Source of the DNA: an uncultured Lachnospiraceae bacterium
Lineage (GTDB): Bacteria; Bacillota; Clostridia; Lachnospirales; Lachnospiraceae
Reading direction: 5' to 3'
Length of the DNA: 50,400 nucleotides
Assembly: GCA_910578715.1 (NCBI GenBank)
Contig: CAJTRL010000023.1
Coordinates: 1 to 50,400, forward strand
Shown here: positions 6,691 to 14,936 of the stretch, piece by piece
Layout: each line of letters begins with the position of its first letter
How positions within the stretch are numbered: the first letter of the stretch is position 1
Made by a program: the position numbers and the translations under genes
Notes under the pieces: model-generated
What the model saw: the letters and a program-made list of their open reading frames with translations, nothing else
Databases searched by the model: none
What the model was told of the DNA's origin: nothing

Positions 6691-8113
6691 AATGCTGGTT
6701 TGGGTTAAAAGACTGTTTTTATTATATCTTTGTTACCTGATCATCTGCCTCATCGTGCCGCCTCTTTTCCATAAGACAGCGGAACGCGAAGCGGCCGGAG
6801 CCATACAGACTTCCGACGCCTTACCGGAGGCATCAGAGGGTTTGCGGGGGGCGTCTCTGGCGGCGCCGGAATCCTTGCCACAGGAGCGCATCCGGTGTAT
6901 CGATGACAATATGGAAGCGCTTTTATGGCGGATTCGTCTGATTGAGGCAGCACAGGAAAGCATTGTCCTCACGACTTTTGATTTCCGGGACGACAACAGC
7001 GGACAGGACATGATGGCGGCCCTTTATCATGCGGCGGAGCGGGGCGTGGAAGTGCGGATTATCGTAGACGGCATCAACGGAACGTTATGGCTTAGCGGGA
7101 GCGGGCATTTCCGGGAACTGGCGGCGCACGAAAATGTACAGGTCAGGTTATACAATCCCATAAATCTGCTTATGCCGTGGAAAATCAATTACCGGATGCA
7201 CGATAAATATCTGATTGCGGATGATTTTGCATGGATTCTCGGCGGCAGAAATACGGACGACCTTTTTCTGGGAAATTATAAAGAATCCTATAATGAAGAC
7301 CGGGATATGCTTATTTATGAGACGGTTCCGGGAGCCGGAGGCGCTTACGGTCAGATACGGGATTACTTTGAGCGGATATGGAGCCTGTCCTGTGTCCGGG
7401 AGTACCGGGGCGGAAGTTATACCGCGGGATGGCTGGAATCCCACTATCAGGAAGTGAGAAACAAGTTCCCGGAGGCTTTTGGGGAAACGGACTGGGAAGC
7501 GGAAACGATGGGGACGGAGAGCATCGTGCTGTGTACAAATCCCATTGATGCACAAAACAAGCAGCCTCTGTTGTGGGAAACGATGATGGAAGAGGTAAAG
7601 CAGGCACAGGACGTGCTCATCCAGACGCCTTACATAATCTGCTGCGAGGACATGTATCAGGACATTGCGGAAGCGGTACAGGGCGGTACAGCGATAGAAA
7701 TGGTTACAAATGCGGTGGAAAGCGGAGCCAATCCTTTCGGCTGCACCGATTATCTGAACCAGAAGAAAAAAGTGCGGGAAACCGGGATTCACACTTATGA
7801 ATGTCTGGGGGAGCAGGCGTTACATACAAAGGCATTTCTGCTGGATGACGCCGTGTGTTATGTGGGGTCCTGTAATCTGGACATGCGGAGCGTTTATCTG
7901 GATACGGAGCTGATGCTGCGAATTGACAGTCCGCAGCTGAACGCCGCGATTCGGGAACAGGCGGAGGGGCTGAAAGCAAAGAGCCGCCATGTATTTCCGG
8001 ACGGAACGGCGGTGGACGGAGCGGATTACGCTCCCGTCGGTCAGAGCATTTTGAAAAAAGCAGTCTATGGCGTTCTCCGCGTTGTGATTATCCCAATCAG
8101 ACACCTTTTGTAA
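6644..8113 (+). CDS. Phospholipase D/cardiolipin synthase-like membrane protein
   Basis: About 489 residues. A membrane segment near the N-terminus (MLVWVKRLFLLYLCYLIICL) is followed by an Ala/Pro/Glu-rich linker and two phospholipase-D domains with intact HKD motifs: HDKYLIAD (His about 186) and HTKAFLLDD (His about 394), each followed by the GG/GS-N-x-D element (GGRNTDD, GSCNLDM). The two-HKD layout fits cardiolipin synthases, but the single anchor instead of two helices and the long spacer are unusual, so another phosphatidyl-transfer or hydrolysis role is possible. The start is uncertain: TTG 6644 has GGGGAG at 7 bases; ATG 6650 and ATG 6692 are in frame. It overlaps the S66 gene, indicating coupled translation. 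Confidence 0.8.
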   Translation: MSMWKRKKKDLGKKNKMLVWVKRLFLLYLCYLIICLIVPPLFHKTAEREAAGAIQTSDALPEASEGLRGASLAAPESLPQERIRCIDDNMEALLWRIRLIEAAQESIVLTTFDFRDDNSGQDMMAALYHAAERGVEVRIIVDGINGTLWLSGSGHFRELAAHENVQVRLYNPINLLMPWKINYRMHDKYLIADDFAWILGGRNTDDLFLGNYKESYNEDRDMLIYETVPGAGGAYGQIRDYFERIWSLSCVREYRGGSYTAGWLESHYQEVRNKFPEAFGETDWEAETMGTESIVLCTNPIDAQNKQPLLWETMMEEVKQAQDVLIQTPYIICCEDMYQDIAEAVQGGTAIEMVTNAVESGANPFGCTDYLNQKKKVRETGIHTYECLGEQALHTKAFLLDDAVCYVGSCNLDMRSVYLDTELMLRIDSPQLNAAIREQAEGLKAKSRHVFPDGTAVDGADYAPVGQSILKKAVYGVLRVVIIPIRHLL

Positions 8114-8165
8114 TATTTGGATATGCTGACGGCCCATAAACGGGAAGATTCGGCACTCTTTGCTC

Positions 8166-8193
8166 TTGCGGAAAAGGGCAGATAATGTATAAT
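8166..8193 (+). promoter_or_regulatory. Probable promoter of the aldo/keto reductase gene
   Basis: TTGCGG (8166-8171), 16-base spacer, perfect TATAAT (8188-8193), about 100 bases before the start codon. Confidence 0.45.
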
Positions 8194-8291
8194 AAGAACG
8201 GAAGAGATTTTTCGGTTTAGTGTCGGTTCAGGCAGCATTATACTGCATGAATCAAAGCAAAGGAAAATGATTCGGAACAGGAGGGCGTTAT

Positions 8292-9440
8292 ATGAAATAC
8301 CGGGAACTTAGAAGATGCAGTCATCTGAAAGTCAGCGAAATTTCGCTTGGCTGCGAGGGATTTATGGAAAAAAGCCGGGAAGAGTTTCTGGAAATGCTCG
8401 GACGGGCGCTGGAGCTGGGCGTCAATTTTATCGATATGTATACGCCGAATCCTGATTTCAGGGATAATATGGGGGCGGCGATTGCCGGAAGAAGGAATGA
8501 GGTTGTTCTTCAGGGACATCTTGGTTCCGTCTGGGAAAACGGCCAGTATCTCCGTACCAGGGATGTACAGAAAACGCAGAGCGCTTTTGAGGACCAGCTT
8601 AGAAGGCTTGGAACGGATTATCTCGATATCGGCATGATTCATTATGTGGATGGCGCCGATGACTTTGAAAAGGTATTTCATGGCGCATTTATAGAATATT
8701 GTAAGAAACTGAAAGCGGAGGGCAGAATCCGGTGCCTGGGCATGAGCTCCCACAATCCGGTGATTGCCAGAAAAGCCGTGGAAACGGGGCTTATCGATGT
8801 TTTGATGTTCTCGGTCAACGCGGCCTATGACATGCAGCCGCCGACAGAGGATATCGAGGAACTTTTTAATCCTGAAAATTATAAGAACGGAGGCAGCATC
8901 GACCCGGAGCGCAGGGCGTTGTACGAATTGTGTGAGCGGGAAGGCGTTGCAATCGATGTGATGAAGGCGTTTGGCGGCGGCGATATGCTCAAAGAAGAGC
9001 TTTCTCCTTTTGGCGCCGCATTCAATGAATATCAGTGTATCGATTATTGTCTGACGAGGCCGGGAGTCGCGGCGGTCATGGCCGGATGTCGTTCCATCGA
9101 AGAACTGGAAAAGCTGATGCGTTATTATGAGGTGTCCAGAGAAGAAAAGGACTATTCCACAGTGCTTTCCAGGATAGAAAAGTTTCAGCTAAAAGGAAAC
9201 TGTATGTACTGCGGGCATTGCGCGCCCTGTCCGGTCGGCATCAGCGTGGCGGATGTGAACAAATACCTGAATCTGGTTTTGGCACAGGGAGAAGTGCCGG
9301 AAACGGTTGCGGACCATTACAAGGCTCTGGCACACCACGCTTCGGAGTGCATCGCCTGTGGAAGCTGCGAGCGGAACTGTCCGTTTGCGGTAGGAGTTGT
9401 TGAAAAGATGAAAAAGGCGGCAGAAGTGTTTGGATATTAA
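8292..9440 (+). CDS. Aldo/keto reductase with C-terminal two-cluster ferredoxin domain
   Basis: 382 residues. Residues 1-285 form an aldo/keto reductase barrel (VNFIDMY with Asp48 and Tyr50; GMIHYVD with His117; LGMSSHNP). The end holds two 4Fe-4S motifs: C-x2-C-x2-C-x2-C-P (CMYCGHCAPCP) and C-x2-C-x2-C-x3-C-P (CIACGSCERNCP). Such fusions are common in anaerobes and may pass electrons between clusters and a carbonyl or C=C substrate; the substrate is not known. The strand that normally ends in the catalytic Lys (consensus ATK) reads VVLQGHLG here, so Lys appears replaced by His76. The ribosome site AGGAGGG is 6 bases before ATG. The phosphatase gene follows closely. Confidence 0.88.
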   Translation: MKYRELRRCSHLKVSEISLGCEGFMEKSREEFLEMLGRALELGVNFIDMYTPNPDFRDNMGAAIAGRRNEVVLQGHLGSVWENGQYLRTRDVQKTQSAFEDQLRRLGTDYLDIGMIHYVDGADDFEKVFHGAFIEYCKKLKAEGRIRCLGMSSHNPVIARKAVETGLIDVLMFSVNAAYDMQPPTEDIEELFNPENYKNGGSIDPERRALYELCEREGVAIDVMKAFGGGDMLKEELSPFGAAFNEYQCIDYCLTRPGVAAVMAGCRSIEELEKLMRYYEVSREEKDYSTVLSRIEKFQLKGNCMYCGHCAPCPVGISVADVNKYLNLVLAQGEVPETVADHYKALAHHASECIACGSCERNCPFAVGVVEKMKKAAEVFGY

Positions 9441-9508
9441 TAAAAAGACGGTTGCGGATAAAAAAGACAGCATCGAGGGATGTCGGCGGAAAGGATATGG
9501 TTTCGGGA

Positions 9509-10354
9509 ATGACGGATAAATCTACTGCGGTGAAATGTATTGCGCTGGATATGGACCGGACGACTCTGAACCGGGAAGGCCGTCTTTCGGAGACAAACCG
9601 GAAGGCGTTGGAACAGGTTATTGCCTCAGGGGTTCATATTATCATCGCCAGCGGCCGCGCTTTTGACACGCTGCCGCGGGACATGGTGGAACTGCCCGGC
9701 GTGGAATATGCGATTACCTTAAACGGTGCGGCGATGTATCATGTGCCGGACGGCAAATGTCTGAAACGTTACCGGATTTCGGAACAGGCGGTGGAAGCGG
9801 TTATGAGAGCGACCGAGGGGGAGCCGGTTTCCTATGAAGCGTTTATCGACGGCGCAGCATATGCGGGAAAAGCGCTTCTGGAAAATCCGGAAGCATTCGG
9901 AATTTCACCCCAGGCCGTTGAATATGTGCGCTCGACAAGGCATGGCGTGGACGATATCGTACAGTTTATCTATGAGAACAGGTATCGTATGGACAGCATG
10001 GATATGATTGTGCCAAATGCGAAGCTGCAGCAAAAAGTCTGGAAACAGGCAGCCGGGGCGACGGATGAAGTTTACATAACATCATCTGTTCAGAATCTTG
10101 TGGAAGTGGCGGACCGGAATGCCGGAAAAAAGGCCGGGCTCGTTTTTTTCACGGAGCTGCTCGGTCTGCAAAGAGAGGAAACGGCAGCTTTCGGGGATGC
10201 GGACAACGATATTGAAATGATACGGTATGCCGGATGCGGCATAGCGATGGGCAATGCATCCGAATCCTGTAAGCGGGCGGCCGATTATATTACCGGGCAT
10301 CATGATGAGGACGGTCTGGCGAAGGGACTGCGGGATATATTGAAATTAATATAA
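9509..10354 (+). CDS. Cof-type HAD phosphatase
   Basis: About 281 residues. HAD motif I is ALDMDRTTLN (the two Asp and Thr of DxDxT), motif II IIIASGR, motif III is around NAGKKAGL and motif IV GDADNDIEM, with a C2-type cap between motifs II and III. This is the Cof/YbjI-like group that dephosphorylates sugar phosphates and small phosphorylated metabolites; specificity cannot be read from the sequence. The start is uncertain: ATG 9497 is too close to GGAAAGGA, ATG 9509 a little far, and a TTG at 9452 is also in frame. Nothing in the context ties it to the reductase upstream other than 68 bases of spacing. Confidence 0.8.
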   Translation: MTDKSTAVKCIALDMDRTTLNREGRLSETNRKALEQVIASGVHIIIASGRAFDTLPRDMVELPGVEYAITLNGAAMYHVPDGKCLKRYRISEQAVEAVMRATEGEPVSYEAFIDGAAYAGKALLENPEAFGISPQAVEYVRSTRHGVDDIVQFIYENRYRMDSMDMIVPNAKLQQKVWKQAAGATDEVYITSSVQNLVEVADRNAGKKAGLVFFTELLGLQREETAAFGDADNDIEMIRYAGCGIAMGNASESCKRAADYITGHHDEDGLAKGLRDILKLI

Positions 10355-10454
10355 TGACACATTGCAATGTTTGTAAACAGATTATGTATCTATATCCGGC
10401 GGCGGGCGGAAAAGCTGTTCTTATATTACGGCGAGAAAGGCATGGTTTTTTTGC

Positions 10455-11240
10455 ATGGAAGAAAAATTTATTGAGGTAAAACAGCTGTACAAGACATTCC
10501 ACACGAAAAAGCAGACTGTGGAAGTTTTAAAGGGAATCGACCTTTCTGTGGAAAAGGGAGAAATATATGGAATCGTGGGGTTCAGCGGCGCCGGAAAATC
10601 GACGCTTGTCAGGTGCATGAACAGGCTGGAAGAGCCGGACAGCGGAAGCGTCAGAATTGGCGATAAGGAAATTACTGCGCTCGGCAAAAAAGAGCTGAAT
10701 GCCCAGAGAAGAAAAATCGGCATGATTTTTCAACAGTTCAATCTGTTCGATTCCATGACGGTAGCCCAGAATATCGCCTATCCTCTGAAACTGACCGGAA
10801 CGCCCGCCGGGGAAGCCGATGCGAGAGTGGAAGAAATGTTAAAGCTGGTGGGGCTTATGGAAAAGAAAAATGCCTATCCGGGGGAACTTTCCGGCGGGCA
10901 GAAGCAGCGGGTCGGCATCGCGAGGGCGCTTGCCAACCAGCCGGACGTGCTGCTGTCGGACGAGGCGACGAGCGCGCTGGACCCGCAGACAACCCTTTCC
11001 GTGCTGGATTTGTTAAAAGAAATCAATCAGAAGCTGGGGCTGACGATTATTCTGATTACCCATGAACTGGAGGTTATCAAATACACCTGTCACCGGATGG
11101 CGGTCATGGAAGACGGCAGAATTCTGGAACAGGGTCCGGTCAGGGAAATTTTCCAGAATCCCAGATGCGCTACCGCGAAGAATTTTATCGGCGTCTATAA
11201 TCAGTTCAGGAGCGATTACTGGCAGGAGGAAGCGGAATGA
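10455..11240 (+). CDS. metN: Methionine-type ABC importer, ATP-binding subunit (short form)
   Basis: 261 residues. Walker A GFSGAGKST, Q-loop FQQFNLFD, signature LSGGQKQR, Walker B VLLSDEATSALDP and the H-loop His in ITHELEV are all present, with the QFNLF and ELEVIKYTCHRMAVM wording typical of MetN. It energises uptake of methionine or a related amino acid together with the following permease and lipoprotein. The usual C-terminal NIL/ACT regulatory domain (about 80 further residues in full-length MetN) is absent; the protein stops shortly after the nucleotide-binding domain. The ATG at 10455 follows GAGAAAGGCATGG, the tail of the leader family; the intervening ATG at 10442 is out of frame. 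The stop overlaps the metI start (ATGA). Confidence 0.88.
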   Translation: MEEKFIEVKQLYKTFHTKKQTVEVLKGIDLSVEKGEIYGIVGFSGAGKSTLVRCMNRLEEPDSGSVRIGDKEITALGKKELNAQRRKIGMIFQQFNLFDSMTVAQNIAYPLKLTGTPAGEADARVEEMLKLVGLMEKKNAYPGELSGGQKQRVGIARALANQPDVLLSDEATSALDPQTTLSVLDLLKEINQKLGLTIILITHELEVIKYTCHRMAVMEDGRILEQGPVREIFQNPRCATAKNFIGVYNQFRSDYWQEEAE

Positions 11241-11947
11241 GTTTATATAAATATTCTTTTTGGGAAGTGTTGAAGCATTCTTTCAGCGCGGAAGTGTGGG
11301 AACAGGTCGTTCCGGCCATCAGTGAGACGATGTACATGGTCGGCGTTTCGTCCGTTTTTGTTCTCGTGTTCGGGATTCTGCTCGGCCTGATTCTTGTCAT
11401 GACGAGTAAGGAAGGGCTGATGCCCTGTAAGGTTATTCATACGATTCTGGGAGCGGTCATTAACTGCTTCCGCTCTCTGCCACAGGTCATTATCATTATC
11501 GTTATGCTTCCGGTGGCGAGGGCTTTAGTCGGTAAGTCCTACGGCTCAAATGCCTGTATTATTTCGCTTGTAGCAAGCTGTGTGCCGCTTTTTGCAAGGC
11601 TGGTGGAAAGCAGTCTGCTGGAACTTGACAAGGGCAAAATCGAAGCGGCGAAGGCTATGGGAAGCGGAAATTTTCGGATTTTGTTCACCATCATGGTGCC
11701 GGAAACGCTGCCGTCGCTGATTCGGGCATTTACCAATGCAGTCGTTATTGTCATTTCCATGACGGCCCTTGCCGGTAGTTTCGGCGCGGGCGGAATCGGT
11801 TATATCGCGGTTACATACGGATATACGAGATTTCAGCACGACCTGTTGTTTGCGACGATTATCGTGCTCATCGTTATCGTACAGGCGGTGCAGCTTGTGG
11901 GCGACACTTTTTCCAAGCTGATTCTGAAAAAACGTCATTTAATATAA
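11237..11947 (+). CDS. metI: Methionine-type ABC importer, permease subunit
   Basis: 236 residues, about six membrane segments (for example SETMYMVGVSSVFVLVFGIL, LPQVIIIIVMLPVARAL, FTNAVVIVISMTALAGSFG and TIIVLIVIVQAVQL). The cytoplasmic coupling loop reads LDKGKIEAAKAMGSGNFRILFTIMVPE, the EAA motif of D-methionine permeases. It forms the channel used by metN and metQ. Start and metN stop overlap by four bases, so translation is coupled. Length and wording match MetI well. Confidence 0.92.
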   Translation: MSLYKYSFWEVLKHSFSAEVWEQVVPAISETMYMVGVSSVFVLVFGILLGLILVMTSKEGLMPCKVIHTILGAVINCFRSLPQVIIIIVMLPVARALVGKSYGSNACIISLVASCVPLFARLVESSLLELDKGKIEAAKAMGSGNFRILFTIMVPETLPSLIRAFTNAVVIVISMTALAGSFGAGGIGYIAVTYGYTRFQHDLLFATIIVLIVIVQAVQLVGDTFSKLILKKRHLI

Positions 11948-12070
11948 AAATGACATATAAATGACACCCTGAAAAAGGACGGGCGCCGGACGCGTAATGC
12001 TAATACGGACGCGACATTTAAGGCAGCGAAAGCTGATTAAATGAATATATGAGAAAAGAGGAGAAAAATT

Positions 12071-13018
12071 ATGAAAAGGAAACTTGCAGTTATGCTGATG
12101 ACTGCCATGACGGTCTCCGCCCTTCTTGCCGGATGCGGCAATCAGGCGGATAACGCGGGAGGCGCAGCGGACACAAATGCTTCAGACGATGTAGGAAGCA
12201 CAACAGACAACGCGGCGGACACAAATGCGGCGGATAACGCGGAGAGCGCAGACTCAGCGGACGCAAATGCAGCGGACACCGCGGCGGATGGAGAAAAAGT
12301 GGTATTGAAGGCGGTATGCGACCTGACACCACACAGTGAAATTCTGAATGCGGCGTCCGACTTACTGGCGGCGGAAGGTATTGAGCTGGATATCGTGTCC
12401 ACCACATGGGATGCGACCTGGAATGACATGCTGATTGACGGGGAAATTGATTTTGCATATTTTATGCACGTTCCGGCAATGGAGAGCATTGAAGAGGAAA
12501 TGGGTGCGGATTTATACAGCATGGGCGGCGTTCACGTAGAGCCTTATGCGTGCTTCTCGGACAAGTATGCGACGAAGGAAGAACTGCCGGAGAACGCAGT
12601 CATTGCGATTCCCAACGATTCTTCCAATGAATACAGAGCGCTGAAGGTGCTGGAAGCGGAAGGATTCCTCAAACTGGACCCGGAAATGACCGCAATCGAC
12701 GCATCTATTCAGAAAGTTGACGAATACCTGATTCCGATAGAAATCGTGGAGATGGACCAGGCCAACATCATTCCTTCGGCGGCGGATTTTGACGCGTATT
12801 TTGTAAATGTCAACAGAGCTCTGGAGGCGAATATCGACACGACCTCTTATCTGATGAGAGAAGGGGAGGATTCCGAGTACGCCAACATCATTACGGTAAC
12901 GGAAGCGAATAAAGACAACGAGTCGATTAAGAAGCTGGTAGAAATCTTACAGTCCGATGAAATCAAGCAGTTTATTACGGATAATTTCAACGGGGCGGTA
13001 ATTCCGGCGAAGAATTAA
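12071..13018 (+). CDS. metQ: MetQ/NlpA-family substrate-binding lipoprotein
   Basis: 315 residues. A lipoprotein signal ends in the lipobox LLAGC (Cys about 22). Residues about 25-73 are an unusual Asp/Asn/Ala/Ser linker of near repeats (ADTNASDD, NAADTNAADN, SADANAADTAADG). The binding domain then starts with VVLKAVCDLTPHSEIL and contains GEIDFAYFMHVPAM, IAIPNDSSNEYRAL and DAYFVNVNRALEA, which is the NlpA/MetQ fold for methionine or a related amino acid. RBS AGAGGAG lies before the ATG. A 123-base gap from metI without a terminator suggests one operon. Confidence 0.9.
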   Translation: MKRKLAVMLMTAMTVSALLAGCGNQADNAGGAADTNASDDVGSTTDNAADTNAADNAESADSADANAADTAADGEKVVLKAVCDLTPHSEILNAASDLLAAEGIELDIVSTTWDATWNDMLIDGEIDFAYFMHVPAMESIEEEMGADLYSMGGVHVEPYACFSDKYATKEELPENAVIAIPNDSSNEYRALKVLEAEGFLKLDPEMTAIDASIQKVDEYLIPIEIVEMDQANIIPSAADFDAYFVNVNRALEANIDTTSYLMREGEDSEYANIITVTEANKDNESIKKLVEILQSDEIKQFITDNFNGAVIPAKN

Positions 13019-13058
13019 AAAACGGAAATAGTACCGTTGTAAAAGCGGGACATACAGG

Positions 13059-13086
13059 CATCCCCGGGAACTGTTTTCCGGGGATG
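13059..13086 (+). terminator. Strong hairpin after metQ
   Basis: A 12-bp stem (CATCCCCGGGAA with TTTTCCGGGGATG, one G-U pair) closes on the tetraloop CTGT. It lies 41 bases after the metQ stop. It lacks a following T-run, so it may be an mRNA-stabilising or processing hairpin rather than a classical terminator. Confidence 0.5.
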
Positions 13087-13195
13087 TTCCGGCTTTGGCC
13101 GCAAGAGTTCTTTTGGCAGATGCTCTTGCCGGACAGGAGGCGGTCAGAGGGCGAATTGGAACAGACAGGGGCCGGAGCGGTCAGAGGGCGTATCG

Positions 13196-14083
13196 ATGAC
13201 GAACAATCTGGAATACTACAAAGTTTTTTATCATGTGGCAAGGAGCGGCAGTCTGACGGCGGCAGCGGAGACGCTTGCCATTTCACAGCCGGCGGTCAGC
13301 CAGTCGGTAAAACAGCTGGAAAGCCTTCTGGACACAAAGCTCTTTGTCAGGGCGCCGAGAGGCGTCAGGCTGACACATGAGGGAGAGCTGCTCTATCATT
13401 ATGTTTCCAAAGGTTATGAACAGTTCGAGCTCGGCGAGAAGAAGCTGAAACAGATGCTGAATCTGGAACTGGGCGAAATCCATATCGGAGCCAGCGACAT
13501 GACGCTGCAGTTTTATCTGCTTCCTTTTCTGGAACGTTTTCATGAGAAGTATCCCGGCATCCGGGTGGTGGTGACGAACGCGCCGACGCCGGAGACGCTG
13601 CGGAACTTACAGGCGGGCAGGCTCGATTTGGGAGTTGTCAGCACGCCTTTTGAAAAAGAGGAATCGATACAGGCGGAGAACGTGCGGGAAATTGAAGATA
13701 TTTTTGTGGCTGGCAGAAAATTCATCCAGTATAAGAATAAGATGCTGGATTTACAGGAACTTGAGGAAATGCCGCTGATTTTTCTGGAAGGCATTACCAG
13801 CACGCGGCATAATATGGAACTGTTTCTCCGGGAGAATCATGTGGAAATTCACCCGGAATTTGAACTGGCTACCAGCGGGATGATTGTACAGTTTGCGCTG
13901 CGTAATCTCGGAGTCGGCTGTGTTGTCAGGGATTTTGCACAGGAATACCTGGATGCCGGGCAGCTGTTTGAGCTCCGGTTTAACAAGATTATTCCGAGAA
14001 GGCATTTTTGTGTCGTAACGGATAAAAGGAATCCGGTGTCCGAGGCGGCCCGGAATCTGCTGCGGCTGTTTCATGAACAGTAA
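13196..14083 (+). CDS. LysR family transcriptional regulator
   Basis: 295 residues. The N-terminal winged helix (NNLEYYKVFYHVARSGSLTAA, LAISQPAVSQSVKQLE, LFVRAPRGVRLTHEG, residues 2-65) is followed by a linker helix and the periplasmic-binding-like effector domain (GEIHIGASDMTLQFYLLP, LDLGVVST, LGVGCVVRDFA). The conserved GASDMTL opening is of the CysB/CbbR type. Position directly after metNIQ suggests control of amino-acid uptake, but it could equally act elsewhere. Upstream, a 14-bp direct repeat GCGGTCAGAGGGCG (13140-13153, 13177-13190) brackets the start; the second copy contains the ribosome site. Confidence 0.9.
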   Translation: MTNNLEYYKVFYHVARSGSLTAAAETLAISQPAVSQSVKQLESLLDTKLFVRAPRGVRLTHEGELLYHYVSKGYEQFELGEKKLKQMLNLELGEIHIGASDMTLQFYLLPFLERFHEKYPGIRVVVTNAPTPETLRNLQAGRLDLGVVSTPFEKEESIQAENVREIEDIFVAGRKFIQYKNKMLDLQELEEMPLIFLEGITSTRHNMELFLRENHVEIHPEFELATSGMIVQFALRNLGVGCVVRDFAQEYLDAGQLFELRFNKIIPRRHFCVVTDKRNPVSEAARNLLRLFHEQ

Positions 14084-14134
14084 TTTTCAACTTTTGATTT
14101 GAGTGTCTGCCAAAGCAGACAGACGGGGGTAAAA
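14081..14134 (+). repeat. Leader module, type 2, copy D
   Basis: This copy starts in the LysR stop codon: TAATTTTCAAC, then TTTTGATTTGAGT, the hairpin GTCTGC-CAAA-GCAGAC, and AGACGGGGGT as ribosome site before the HAD start. It closely matches the minus-strand leader at 40152-40217. Confidence 0.75.
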
Positions 14135-14737
14135 ATGATTCGGACGATTATTTTTGACATTGGCAACGTGCTTGCGGGTTTTGCCTGGGAAGCACATTAC
14201 AGGCGGTTCGGCTATACGGGAGAACGGCTCGGGCGGCTGGCGGAGGCGACGGTAAGAAGCGAAGCCTGGAACGAGTACGACAGAGGGGTGCTGACCGGGG
14301 AAGAAGTCCTTCAGAAATTCATCAGGAATGACCCGGAACTGGAAGCGGATATCCGCAGAGTCCTTACGGATGTGGAGGGCATGGTCGTGCGGTACGACTA
14401 CGCGATTCCATGGATAGAGGAGTTAAAACAGAAAGGATATCAGACACTGTACTTGTCCAATTTTTCCGAAAGAGCAGCCGACGAATGCGCGAAATCGCTG
14501 GACTTTCTGCCGCATATGGACGGGGGCATCCTGTCTTATCGGGAGAAAGTCATTAAGCCGATGCCGGAAATCTATCAGCTTCTGATTGACAGGTATCATC
14601 TGATTCCCGAAGAATGCGTTTTTCTGGACGATACGCAGAAGAATCTGACGGGCGCTGAGGTTTTCGGATTCCATACGATTTTGTTTCGGAATCAGGAACA
14701 GGCGAGGGAGGAGCTTCGAAAGCTCGGCGTGGATTAA
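14135..14737 (+). CDS. HAD-superfamily hydrolase (YihX-like)
   Basis: 200 residues. Motif I is IIFDIGNVLAGF, the DIGNVL wording of the HAD IA variant-3 group that includes the alpha-D-glucose-1-phosphatase YihX and soluble haloacid dehalogenase-like enzymes. Motif II is LYLSNFSE, motif III Lys in EKVIKPMPEIY, and motif IV FLDDTQKN. It probably removes phosphate from a sugar phosphate; the substrate is unproven. The start at 14135 has GGGGG 5 bases upstream. It ends 16 bases before an intrinsic terminator, so the LysR-HAD pair is a closed unit. Confidence 0.87.
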   Translation: MIRTIIFDIGNVLAGFAWEAHYRRFGYTGERLGRLAEATVRSEAWNEYDRGVLTGEEVLQKFIRNDPELEADIRRVLTDVEGMVVRYDYAIPWIEELKQKGYQTLYLSNFSERAADECAKSLDFLPHMDGGILSYREKVIKPMPEIYQLLIDRYHLIPEECVFLDDTQKNLTGAEVFGFHTILFRNQEQAREELRKLGVD

Positions 14738-14753
14738 ACTGGCATTTTGGAAG

Positions 14754-14784
14754 AAGCGGGAGGCTTTGGGGCGCCCGCTTTTTT
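14754..14784 (+). terminator. Intrinsic terminator after the HAD gene
   Basis: Stem AAGCGGG (14754-14760) with CCCGCTT (14774-14780), followed by TTTT. It separates the metabolic region from the hemicellulose locus. Confidence 0.75.
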
Positions 14785-14936
14785 GAGTTGATAATGGACA
14801 TGCCATGACAGATAGCAAAATATGATGAATACTTCCTATAAATTGCTTAGACGCGGCGTTTGTGTAGGCTTACAATAAGGAAAAATGTATTACTACATTC
14901 GTTATATCCATGAAAGCGCGGACGGGAGGTGTCTAT

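Noticed and set aside
10355..10454. Possible SAM or T-box riboswitch before metN
   Set aside because: Only 100 bases, without the conserved S-box or T-box elements; the region ends in the GAGAAAGGCATGG leader motif.
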